Notes under the pieces: model-generated
Database searches by the model: none
Told to the model about the DNA's origin: nothing
What the model saw: the letters and a program-made list of their open reading frames with translations, nothing else
Shown here: piece after piece, positions 1 to 59,990 of the stretch
Layout: the number at the start of each line of letters is the position of its first letter
Position numbering within the stretch: position 1 is the first letter of the stretch
DNA from: Larimichthys crocea
Taxonomy: Eukaryota > Chordata > Actinopteri > Sciaenidae
Direction: 5' to 3'
DNA: 64,000 nucleotides
NCBI RefSeq assembly: GCF_000972845.2
Contig: NC_040027.1
Span: 8,295,608-8,359,607 of the forward strand
Made by a program: the position numbers and the translations under genes

Positions 1-439
1 AACTCCCCATTCACTCTTTATTTCTGTTCATTTCCACACTGCAGTTTAACACTACAGACCTCAGAACTAACGCACAAAGAAACAACACATCTGGAATGAT
101 ACGATTAAAAACATTCTTCGGAGCAGCCGTCTTTTCTTCTTTCGCTTCGTTGACAGCTCTCTGCTGTCTTGGCATTCTCTCAATCGGCTTCATGAGATCG
201 TCACCTGGAACGATTTTCAATTAACACGTGCGCCCTGTCACAAGTTAATTAAGTGGAATCCCTTTTTAACACGTTCACACCATCAGCTGTTCACAGGTAG
301 TGTGGGGATACAGTAAAGCCCAATCTGACAGGAATGGCTGAACAAAGGAAATGATACATCCATCATTATTTTAAGACATGTAGGTCAGTCATTCTGAGAT
401 TTTTTTTTATTTTTTATGTTTTTGTGAGAAGGTGATTGG

Positions 440-760
440 ATGGCATCTGCATGTGTGGTTCCCACCGCGAAGCCTGGAGGAGGTGGAGTAATGGTGTGGT
501 GTGGCACCTGGTGGAGATTTATTCAAAGGCAGACTCCAGCACGGCTACCACAGCGTTCTGCAGCAACATGGCGTCTGGTTTGTGCCCACTTTTATTATCA
601 ACAGGACATTGACCCCAAACACACCTCCAGGCTCTGCAAGGTCTATTTGACCAAGAAGTCCAGTAAGATGGAGTTAAACTGTCCTCCACAATGACTCGAT
701 CTGAACCCATTTGACATGATTTGGGACGAGTTGGACCCTGAAATAGCCAACAAGGGCGCA
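440..760 (+). pseudogene. Tc1/mariner-like transposase fossil
   Basis: Reads KPGGGGVMVWCGTW, then, after scrambled sequence, FYYQQDIDPKHTSRLCKVYLTKK, then past a stop LDLNPFDMIWDELD. These correspond to GGGSVMVW, FQQDNDPKHTS, and SPDLNPIEMIWDELD of teleost Tc1 transposases, i.e. the C-terminal part of the DDE catalytic domain. Internal stop and frame breaks show it is dead. The N-terminal DNA-binding half is absent nearby, and terminal inverted repeats were not recognised. Confidence 0.85.
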
Positions 761-2569
761 GCATGAACAATTAATTTATGCTAGACTCATATTTAACTTT
801 TATAATGAACTGCATAGTGTTCACCAGAACCGCTCCACTCAGAATGATCTGTGTGCCATAGTTGACTATTTTTTTTTGCAGGGATGGAGGTTCTTGAATT
901 ACCTCTCTTGGTAAAAAGGAGTCAAAATGTGCATAAATAAGAGCGGAGCTGACAGTAGCTTAAACCCAAAAATACTTTTAAGAGGCGTAGCGCCTAATTT
1001 AGCTGTGAGGAACCGGAGAGCAGACGCTGAAGGCAGTGAAGAGCAACTCAGCCACCTCGAGTGAACTTTGACACGGGAGATATTTTATCATCGAGACAAA
1101 AACACACCTTTACTGAGCATCAGTGGAAATAGAAAATGGGAACAAAGCCAAGAGACTGCCATGAGGAAGGAGTTCACAGGTCCTTGAAGTAATCGTAAAA
1201 ATATAGAGGGAGACATTTAACAGGAAAGAACTGGATATAGACTCATTTTTATGCTATTTATCTTTTTGTACAACTTCTTAATTGCCCCAAAAGTTCAACT
1301 CATTTCTCAGAGTCTTTTTTCAGTGTTCATCATCAACACCTAATATACTGTCAGGCTGCAGGTCGGCCTTTCCCAGAAGTGCTACACACGATAGTGTGCC
1401 CTAATACTGAAATCTGTGCGCTGTGAAAGCAAATAAACAGAGATTAGCTATTAATACACACAAGGACCAAGAGCCCCACGTGTCTAATTTGTTTTGCACA
1501 GCACAGAGGAGGAGAAATCAAGAAGGAAATTAATACCAGTATTAGCAGGAAAAGTTAGCAGAGGATGAGAAACTGATAAATGTGATGCAGCAGAAGCTTT
1601 CGTTCTTGCAGATATTATCTGCAGAGGACTGAGACACGGCTTAGATTTGTTGTCTAACACTTAATGGACTAGTCACAGAGCTCATTGGATCATGGGGAAA
1701 TGGGGCGGATGATGCAAATGTAATGTAATCCTTAACAAAGCTGGAAATTTGGTTGACAGCCTCCACCAAATTTGAGTTAATATTAGTTAAACTTGCATCA
1801 GGGCTTCAGGTATAAAGATGCACTGTATTCATCATGTGGAACAGGGTTTAAAGGGGCATTCCACCAATAATGGGGAGCACTTTAATGTCTTCCTGGAGGT
1901 GTTTGAATGACATGAACGCAGGCAGAGTCTCGCTGAAGACGCTGGTGGCTACGTTTAAGAAAAATTAGGAGCAATTTTATTTATTTTTTTTTTTTGGAGC
2001 GTCACCCACGCTCATGAGTCACTCGACCTACCGAGGCGCAGCGCTAAATTGCTGGAGGTTTCTTTTTGTTCTGAGAGAACTGTGTTCTTTCTCAGCATGC
2101 CCAGAATTTCTCCTGCAGCTTGCAGGTAAGCCAAACAATGATGAGTCTCTCTTAGGTCTGAGCTGGAGGTATATAAGACCAGTTCATGAACACATCCCAG
2201 CACTCACAGTGAGGCACTTTGAGTAGCTTTTAAAAAATATGAACAGTCTCTGCTGCCCTTAAAGGTCTTCAGGTTGTTCCACAGACGTGGACCGCGGCAA
2301 AAAAAGGACGCCGCGCTGTGGGTTTTAGTTCTGACTTGTAATGTGGTAATTAAAAGCAGGGTTCATAGAGGGTTCCTAGGTTAAAAGCAAATCTGATATA
2401 TAGTTGTAACCAAGACCATGGAGAGCTTTTTAAACCAATAAAAGGATGTTAAAATGGAGTGTGAAGCAGACAGGCAGTCAGTGCAGAGGTTTTATATTTG
2501 GTGTAATGTGCGCTCTCTTTCTGGTCCTCATCAACAGACGTGCAGAGTTTTGGAGTAACTGTAATTGCA

Positions 2570-2790
2570 GTTTCGACTGTGGAATCCACATTAATTTACA
2601 GTAAACCATTTTACAATAGTTTACTGTGTATTTTGCCAAACACTACAGTAATTAAAGAGTTACTGTGAAAATTACAGTAATGCATCGTTTATTGTAGAAA
2701 TTTACAGTAACCAACAATGTACTGTAGAAACTATGTTTTCTTTTACAGTTAAAACATGTTACTGTAGAACAAAAATACAGTGGAATACTG
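2570..2790. repeat. AT-rich block of TTACAGTA / TACTGTAA units
   Basis: Contains many short copies of TTACAGTAA and its complement TTACTGTAA on the same strand, which can pair into small hairpins. It runs directly into the 50-bp minisatellite, whose unit also carries TTACTGTG. Similar TTTACTGTAAAA arrays occur in many fish genomes. Confidence 0.6.
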
Positions 2791-3432
2791 TGATTTTACT
2801 AGTCAACAGCTGCCAGTTAGTTACTGTGATTTTATTTACAGCAAGTTACTAATCAACAGCTGCCAGTTAGTTACTTGATTTTATTCACGGCAAGTTACTA
2901 ATCAACAGCTGCCAGTTGGTTACTTGATTTTTTTCACAGCAAGTTACTAGTCAACAGCTGCCAGTTAGTTACTGTGATTTTATTCACGGCAAGTTACTAA
3001 TCAACAGCTGCTAGCTAGTTACTTGATTTTATTTACAGCAAGTTACTAATCAACAGCTGCCAGTTAGTTACTGTGATTTTATTTACGGCAAGTTACTTGT
3101 CAACAGCTGCCAGTTAGTTACTGTGATTTTATTTACAGCAAGTTACTAGTCAACAGCTGCCAGTTAGTTACTTGATTTTATTCACGGCAAGTTACTAGTC
3201 AACAGCTGCCAGTTAGTTACTTGATTTTATTCACGGCAAGTTACTAATCAACAGCTGCTAGTTAGTTACTTGATTTTATTCACGGCAAGTTACTAGTCAA
3301 TAGCTGCCAGTTAGTTACTGTGATTTTATTCACGGCAAGTTACTAATCAACAGCTGCTAGTTAGTTACTTGATTTCATTCACGGCAAGTTACTAATCAAC
3401 AGCTGCCAGTTAGTTACTGTGATTTTTTTCAG
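2791..3432. repeat. Minisatellite, about 50-bp unit, about 13 copies
   Basis: Tandem units built on TCAACAGCTGCCAGTTAGTT, then ACTGTGATTTTATT or ACTTGATTTTATT, then CACGGCAAGTTACTAA. Unit length alternates 49/50 bp depending on TGTG versus TTG. About 13 copies are counted by the CAACAGCTG core. Each unit carries the E-box/palindrome CAGCTG. Copies are highly similar, so the array is probably length-variable. Confidence 0.9.
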
Positions 3433-4138
3433 TGTGAGCTGAATTCTTCTTCCAGAAAGTTGAGCGTTACAACAGTCAGCCACTGCTACTGCCCCCATAG
3501 ACATGCAGTAACTTCATTTGAGGGTAATATGCTGTTAAGTGTCTTCAGATTGCACATTAAACAGTATCCATGTGTTCCACCGAGTAAGAAGTTAATAAAA
3601 AAAAAAAAGAAAACTCTCAAACTCTTTAATTTATGACACGACGGTGCCACGCTGTCGTAGCAGAATTGTAATTTTATCCGCAACATCCAACGGCTCCTCG
3701 TGTAAATCTACTGTTGTTGCATAGTTATGTCTCTTTTTTGCTGATCCAGTGTGTTTTTCAAGTGCTGAGCAGACTCTTTTAAGACAACAGGGTCAGCCCA
3801 TTAGCCGGCGCTCGCAGATTGATGTTGAATGTGGAAATTATCGGGTGAGACTTATCGGGCCGTGTAGCAGCCAGAATGTAGCTTTGCAGGGGGAAACTGC
3901 CGTGCAGTTTGCAGACACTGGAGTGTAATACCGGGCCTGCCGGAGCTCCTGTGGGCCCAATACAGCAAAGTATTTCTGACAGCAGCTAAAACTTAATAAG
4001 ACAATGATATATTTCTTTTTTTTCTTCTGATTCAAGGCAGCTTTTTGTTTAGCTGCTCATCCCAGTGTTTAAAATAATTACATAATTTCCTGAGGAGGTG
4101 TAAACGTTCGCCCACGTAACACTTTTTTTTCCGAGTGA

Positions 4139-4140
<2 letters not shown>

Positions 4141-4178
<38 letters not shown>

Positions 4179-4328
4179 CCTGCCTCATAACAGTCTTCAT
4201 AATTGATTTTAGGGACCATGAGAGGTTGGATTCAAAGAAAAGCTCTGCATGAGCCCTGCAGAGTGTGTGTGTACATCTGTGTCTATAATACACATACGTT
4301 TGATTTGTGCAAGTGCAGATCTGCGTCT

Positions 4329-4366
<38 letters not shown>

Positions 4367-4548
4367 CCTGCCTCATAACAGTCTTCATAATTGATTTTAG
4401 GGACCATGAGAGGTTGGATTCAAAGAAAAGCTCTGCATGAGCCCTGCAGAGTGTGTGTGTACATCTGTGTCTATAATACACATACGTTCGATTTGTGCAA
4501 GTGCACATCTGCGTCTGAATGTGTGTGTGTGTGTGTGTGTGTGTGTGC
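4141..4548. repeat. Two 188-bp tandem copies bounded by GT microsatellites
   Basis: The unit begins GCCCTGCCTCATAACAG at 4177 and again at 4365 and ends in a (GT)n tract each time. The copies differ at only a few bases (e.g. CGTTTGA/CGTTCGA). A third GT tract at 4143-4176 precedes copy one. This pattern fits unequal exchange or slippage between GT tracts. Overlapping short ORFs rich in VCVCV or THTHT are microsatellite artefacts. Confidence 0.9.
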
Positions 4549-4753
4549 TCTTGACTCAGTTGTCCTTTCGTGATACTGTGTCATTCCACTTCAACGCCTG
4601 ATTGGTCAACGACTGCCTCGGTGGGCGGTATGACGTCTTTCACTCCAGGAGGGCTTTTAACGTGTGTGTTTGTGCATGTGTGTGTGTATCTGTGTGTTAT
4701 TTTGGTGATGCTCCCAGGCGTATTTTCTTTCTTTTTTCCCGGAGGCATACAGT

Positions 4754-4756
<3 letters not shown>

Positions 4757-4799
<43 letters not shown>

Positions 4800-4909
4800 T
4801 CAGAGGTGTATGTATCACACAATTTGTGTCTTTGAACAGTGGACTAATCTTGTTAGAACACACTCGGCTAATTGGGATTGGATGAAGAGACTTCACCTGT
4901 ACTTATACA

Positions 4910-4941
<32 letters not shown>
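4757..4941. repeat. Two (CA)n microsatellites
   Basis: Nearly pure CA runs at about 4757-4798 and 4911-4941, separated by 112 bp of unique sequence. Confidence 0.95.
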
Positions 4942-4945
<4 letters not shown>

Positions 4946-5439
4946 GAAGAGAAGGAGTAAAATGACTTTTAATTCAGCGTCTGAGAGAGAAATACTTTTA
5001 TTTCTCCCTCGTTGGCCACAACAAGGATTTAACAGCCTCTTTGACGGCTACGATATCGCACAGATTTACCTGCTGTTTCCTCTTCCATAAAATGGCTTTG
5101 GGTTTCATTCGGCGGTGTGTTTGGTGTGTGTTGGTTGAGGAGGTGCACCACTGCGGGGGAGGTGGGCGCACTGTGATCACAGCCTCCAATATGTCAAAAG
5201 TAATTAGGCTGATCGGAGAGTATACCCTATTATGCGCAGAGAGGTGTGTGCCGCGCGCTGTTAATTAGGCTGATGAGTAGATGCGCTCTAATAAGCTCAG
5301 CACAGTTCTTCTCTCTTTTGAAAATGAGAATTCACAAAGTGTTTACTGTTATTATTATTTGGTTATATTGTTCTTATACCTCCGGACAAATAGCTTGTCA
5401 TGTTAGAGGAAAATATGAATATTAAAAGTCAGTAAAGTG

Positions 5440-5715
5440 GCGACTGAAAGAAGAAATCAGAAACAGGTTTATTGCCAAATAAGTCTGAAAGAAGAAATCA
5501 GAAACAGGTTTATTGCCAAATAAGTTTTCACAAGCAAAGAGTTTATCTTGGTGCTAAACATAAGTTAAAAATGATATGTAAAGATAATAAAAAGTACTTG
5601 AAGATATAAACATACGTGCAATATGTTTTTAAAATGAGAAGCTGTACAGGTTTGTGCAGGAAACACCAGGTAGTGTGCAAAAGTTCACAATGTGCGAAAT
5701 ATTTAAATGTGCATC
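5440..5715. repeat. Dispersed teleost repeat with 41-bp internal duplication
   Basis: Contains AACAGGTTTATTGCCAAATAAG followed by TTTTCACAAGC and, further on, GCAGGAAACACC and GTGCAAAAG. This resembles the TTTATTGCCAAGTA repeat common in fish genomes. The first 41 bp (CTGAAAGAAGAAATC onward) are duplicated in tandem at 5443-5525. Confidence 0.6.
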
Positions 5716-8700
5716 AGATTTCCAAGACATTTATTTTATTTATTTAAAGGTACAGCGTGTCAGATTGCAGATTGGTACCCCTTCTGTTCCCAGTGCATAG
5801 GAGAAGCTATGGTGGCCTTGTGTCAAAACAGGTCATCGTCACAACTGTCACTGTTGATACATATATTTAGAAATGTCACTTGTTCTGCGTTGTATTGGTG
5901 TGTGTGTTGACTTTAGCTCGCTGTTTAAGTTTAATGATGTAAGGGTAAGAAGCTAATCTGTTGCTTCTTCATGTCTTCTCTTCTTTCATGCTTCTTGTGC
6001 TAAATAATAAAGTATAAACTTCTGAAACAGATAAAAGTACTTAGGTAATACATTCATTTTAATTCAGTTTTATTTTATAACCTGATGTTTTACCCAAAAA
6101 ATTCAATGTGTCTAGTAGTTTAGGGAGGTTTAGGAGCAAATCATCTGCATAGAGTGAAACTTTACACTCTATATATCTATACATTATACTTTAACCCTCC
6201 TCTATCAATTCCCTCAGTATTAATATCCTGCTGAGTAGCTAATGCTGGCAGTTCTATAGCAATAATAATGATAATATAATAATAATAAGAATGGGTGCAG
6301 TAATCCAAAAGACATTTGCTGAATAAAGCTTCTCAGATGTGAGAATTCAGTGATTATCTCATGAAGTGTCTTTGGGTAATTACAATGAGTAATTTCTTTC
6401 CATTTTCTAGACTAAACCTTTTTATATGTAAGTCTGTGTTTGAAATCTTTATGTTCTTTGTCTCATGTGATGCCCTTTTCCTGATTAAATAAAATCAATT
6501 AATCACGAAAACACTTGATGAGTTATGGAAATTACCATTAGTTGCAGCCCTAATGAAGGCAGGAAGATCATAATGAAGTTATATCAGCAGTTTTATATAT
6601 TAAAAAAACATATCTGCCTTTGCCACATTACTCTCCCAGCACTCGGCCCTTAATGCTCGTGCTGTGAGCGGGATGTAATAATGTGAAATGATGAATCATA
6701 GAGGCCCTCTAAGAGTTCCTGGGCATGATGGTGCAATCAATTTTAAATAAATGTATTACCAGCAAAGTCTGTGTATTGTACGCTTAAAATCGCCTGAGAA
6801 TACGCCTTTAACGTGCTGTTTTGAAGTAGAAATATGGAGGAGAGAGTGCACAGCCATTGTTCTATTCTTTAAGCAAAGCCTTGACTCAAATCCCTTCCTG
6901 CAAGACTTTGCTGGAAGGTATGGCTCGTAAGACTACACGAGCTATTCCAACATCTCTTCTGTCAACATCGTGGCTTTCTCTCTGTGTTACCATTTTCTTT
7001 TGAGTTTCATTTCTTTACCCAACCTTCAAAGACATCCGAGCAGGCAGAATATGCAGAAGGCAGAAATTAACTTGCTTTTTTCTTTTGTGCAAATCTTTGT
7101 TGACAACATGCCACTAAACGTACCGAAGCTACAAATTAGATGGTAACAATTGTCACCGTTTGAGTAAGCTTTGGTCCAAGATTTTTGATAGTCGACTACA
7201 TTTTGGCGTGACAAACATTTCATTTCCCCAAACGACCTTCACTCCCAGGGGAGCGCTGAAAAACTGGGTTCTGCTGTAATTAGGCTAGCTCGCTGACAAA
7301 AAAAGAAGCATCCGAGGTAGAGAGAGAGAGAGAGGGGGGAGATAAAAGACCAGGAGGTAAGAGTGAAGGAGAGGATGAAGGTGGGGAGGGTGTGAGGAGG
7401 AGATAATGAGAGGCAGGGTGACAGAATGAAAGAGTGCACGAGGAGGAGAGCATGTCAAGAATCAAGAGGGGGGTTGTTTGCCGGCGGCTGCCTCATGGTG
7501 TGATGTCGTCTCACCGTGTTTTATTACACAGGGCAGCTCTGTGTTGGGTCCGTGTGTTGTCGGCATGCCAACTAACTTACGCCGGCTCGAGTGTTCTCAG
7601 CGTGTCCGCTCACTGCACCGCAGCTCGACTGCAAATAAGAAACGACCTGAGCGAGAATGAGAGTTCATGATAACCCTGGAACAACAACAACAGAGGAATT
7701 TCATTTTTTTTTAGTTCTGACTCCTGGTGGAAAAGTCTTTTATCAGTCGATACTTGCAGGGATAATCAACTGTATTTGTCTGAGATGCAATGAAAAGTGT
7801 CTTCCATAATCTTAATTATTGACAGCATGTGTCTTCCTTTGACATGCATGGACATGTTAATGTTATGTTTCTCTCCCAGCCTGCCACACTTTGCACACAC
7901 GACACAGAGAGACACTGAAAATAGTTCCTGGGTCTGCTCACAAAGCAATATTTCACCATTACCACAGTGGGATATATAATACGAAGTGACATGTTTTTAC
8001 GTTGAATGGGCTCTCGCTGTCAGCTTGTTTTGTTTGCGGAGTCGTCTTTTTATATATTTTTAGTTTTCAGACACCTTTGTTGTCGGCTCAGGAAGCACAA
8101 TTAGCTTTGTGATGTACAGTAGTGTGTCAGTGTGTCACCCAGCTGTGGTTTAATCAATGTGTCAGGTTTGGTGTGTGTGTGTGTGTGAGCTAAGTGTAGC
8201 ATATAGAGCTGATAGTCGGGGGTTCAGGAGGGGCCACACGGATCAGCTGCTGCAAACACACATCGCATTAAAGCGCTGTCTGTTTAATGACTGACTGATT
8301 TCTGCTGCATGCAATTATTATTTAATTTATGCTAAATTAATGTGATTTCTTATTGCAGTAACAATTAGTTTAAATGATCACAGTTCCAAATGTAAAGAGT
8401 ACATTTAGGAGTGAGTGATGCGTATATAAATCCTCCATCACTGCAAGTTTATTGATCATCACATTGATTTAACAGTATTGCTATATTTGAGCGTTTGACA
8501 GCTCATTCAATGGCCAAAGGGTTTTAACGAAGGAAACAATTAATATTGTCTCATGGTCCATATGTTATATGGGCTTCTCCTAATTATTACATCACTGTTA
8601 TTAATCAACACTATGGGTTGCTGTCCAACCACAGAACATGTGTGTTCAGACTGCAGAACATTTTGAAGGTTCTGGTAGATCCACAATGATTTACATGGTG

Positions 8701-8879
8701 GATCTCGTTAGCTGGCACACTAATTAACCAGCCTCTAGCAAACCTACGTTCAATAGTTACAGGTCAACTAGTCACTAACTAAACGTGATCGCTGCCTTCA
8801 CCCTCACCTGAAACTCAGTTTAATTACACATGATAATTACTTAATTCATTAATTATTATTAATTCTTGAAAACTCCCAT

Positions 8880-10260
8880 TGCTAGTGCTAACCACTCTCT
8901 GTTGCTAACTGCTACTATTGCTAGTAGCTAATTCATGTTGCTAACTGTTACAGCTACTGCTAAGCTAACTGCTACAGCTACTGCTAAGCTAACTGCTACA
9001 GCTATTGCTAAGCTAACTGTTAATTGCTTTCTGTTAACTGAAATTGCTCTTGTTAACAGCCCTGTGTTGCTAATTGCTATGTTGCTAACTGCTTTCTGTT
9101 GCTTGCAAACTGCTAATACTGTTTCTGACTAACTGCCCTTTGTTGCTGCTAACATGTAGCTGCCTTCTTTTGCTAACTGCTAATGTTGCTAACTTCTTTC
9201 CGTTGCTCGCTAACTGCTAATACTGCTAGCAATTACTTCATGTTGCTAACTGCCCTCTGTTGCTGCTAACTGTTGCAGTTACTGCTAAGCTAATTGTTCT
9301 GTTGCTCACTGCTAGTAGCTACTTCATGTTGCTAACTGCCCTCTGTTGTCACTAACTGTTAGAGCTATTGCTAAGCTGCTAATAGCCCTTTGTTGCTGCT
9401 AACATGTAGCTGCCTTCTTTTGCTAACTGCTAATACTGTTAGCAATTACTTTATGTTGCTAACTGTTAGAGCTATTGCTAAGCTAATTGCTTTCTGTTGC
9501 TCACTGCTAATGTTGCTGCTAACTAATTCATATTGCTAACTGCTATTGCTGCTGCTAACTACTCTCTGTTGCTAACTGCTACCACTGCTAGTAGCTACTT
9601 CATGTTGTTAACTGTTACAGCTGCTGCTAAGCTAACTGTTACAGCTACTGCTAATGCTGCTGCTAACTACTTCATGTTGCTAACTTCCCTCTGTTGCTGC
9701 TAACTGTTAATTGCTTTCTGTTGCTAACTGAAATTGCTCTTGCTAACAGCCCTGTGTTGCTAATTGCTATGTTGCTAACTGCTTTCTGTTGCTTGCAAAC
9801 TGCTAATACTGTTTCTAACTAACTAACTGCCCTTTGTTGCTGCTAACATGTAGCTGCCTTCTTTTGCTAACCGCTAATGTTGCTAGCAACTACTTTATGT
9901 TGCAAACTGCCCTCTGTTGTCGCTAACTGTTAGAGCTATTGCTAAGCTAATTGCTAATTGCTTTCTGTTGCTCACTGCTAATGTTGCTGCTAACTAATTC
10001 ATATTGCTAACTGCTATTGCTGCTGCTAACTTTTTGAAAACTCCCATTGCTAATGCTAACTACTCTCTGTTGCTAACTGCTACCACTGCTAGTAGCTACT
10101 TCATGTTGCTAACTGTTGGAGCTACTGTTAAGCTAAGCTGTTAATTGCTTTCTGTTGCAAACTGAAATTGCTCTTGCTAACTGCCCTGTGTTGCTAATTG
10201 CTATGTTGCAAACTGCTAATACTGTTTCTAACTCACTAACTGACTAACTAACTAACCAGC
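8880..10260. repeat. Degenerate GCTAACTG satellite (1.4 kb)
   Basis: Built throughout from short words around TTGCTAACTGCTAAT, GCTACAGCTACTGCTAAG and CTTTCTGTTGCT. There is also a higher-order repeat: a block with CTGAAATTGCTCTTG and CCTGTGTTGCTAATTGC recurs near 9040, 9730 and 10160. No coding potential; one weak ORF of repeated TATAKLTA is an artefact of the repeat. Confidence 0.9.
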
Positions 10261-10654
10261 TGACCAGCTGACCTCACTGTAATCTCATTAATTAAGTATT
10301 CAGTGATGTCGTTACCATGGTATGTGATCGTGCACACATAATGCTTAATTACAGTGTTGAACTCCAGCACTGACTCGTTAGAGACGGATGCTAACGAGGC
10401 AGGAAACGATGACACCTGAGTTACCTGTGTCACCGTATCACACTGTTACTTTTGTTTGTGCGTCATCAGGCCCGCTGCGTTACTCGTGGCTACTCGCCTC
10501 TCGTATCATGGAGTGGGTGGAAAGAAGACGCATTAGAGAAAAGGTGTAAAGTGGGATTTTATGAATATGAATGACACGCATCACCGTGCAGCGCGAGAGT
10601 TTGGCATCCGAGCTGACTATTAATTAAAGCGGTACCTGTCCTCTCCCCGCAGCT

Positions 10655-10702
10655 CACCTGTCTCTCTCTCACCTGTCTCTCTCTCACCTGTCTCTCTCTC
10701 TG
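10655..10702. repeat. 17-bp CTCACCTGTCTCTCTCT triplication before exon 2
   Basis: Three tandem copies of CACCTGTCTCTCTCT lie just upstream of the exon 2 acceptor and supply a long pyrimidine tract. They may act as the polypyrimidine tract or an extended splicing enhancer region. Confidence 0.7.
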
Positions 10703-10716
10703 TTTTTGTCTGACAG

Positions 10717-59755
<49,039 letters not shown>

Positions 59756-59990
59756 CCGCACGGCGGAGCGACGCAGTATGAAATATTCGACAAGTGTACA
59801 GTCCGAACGAGGAGGCTGTCGTCTTTTCTGTTTCACCCACCTGAACTTTCCGTGTTTTTCACAATCACTGTGGCTGTTTATGTGTCTGTGTGGCGTCTCC
59901 GGGTCCCTCCTTCGCTCATTGGACAGACGTCCACACATTGGAGTTAATTATTTGTGACTGAAAATTAAAAGAAAGAAAAACAAAAAAAAC
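59756..59990 (+). other. ephb1: ephb1 proximal 3' UTR (minimum extent)
   Basis: Non-coding sequence directly after the stop codon. The first plausible polyadenylation hexamer (ATTAAA) lies at 59964-59969. Its true length cannot be read from sequence alone; Eph 3' UTRs are often much longer, so this is a minimum. Confidence 0.35.
59964..59969 (+). promoter_or_regulatory. Candidate polyadenylation signal ATTAAA
   Basis: The common variant hexamer ATTAAA, 209 bases after the ephb1 stop, followed by an A-rich stretch. No clear GT-rich downstream element is visible, so use is uncertain. Confidence 0.25.

Larger units (their letters stand above)
1..10716 (+). other. Upstream sequence, probably ephb1 intron 1
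   Basis: No ephb1 exon 1 (signal peptide followed by a donor in phase 1) could be recognised here. Eph first introns are usually long, so the promoter and exon 1 probably lie upstream of the window. The contents are repeats listed separately: Tc1 fossil, minisatellite, GT tracts and GCTAA satellite. Stretches 780-2560, 3440-4130, 5720-8160 and 8200-8870 are AT-rich sequence in which I see no gene. Confidence 0.5.

Noticed and set aside
2791..3432. Regular repeat spacing suggesting a CRISPR array
   Set aside because: Units are contiguous with no unique spacers, and the genome is a vertebrate; it is a minisatellite.
4078..4965. Overlapping ORFs on both strands rich in THTHTH or VCVCVC
   Set aside because: They are translations of CA/GT microsatellites in the duplicated region; no real protein. 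The same applies to similar ORFs near 10559-11029, 42226-42546, 48705-49519, 52547-52966 and 54153-54778.
7434..7670. Plus-strand ORF considered as exon 1 with signal peptide
   Set aside because: No hydrophobic N-terminal core followed by a phase-1 GT donor, and no similarity to Eph N-termini.
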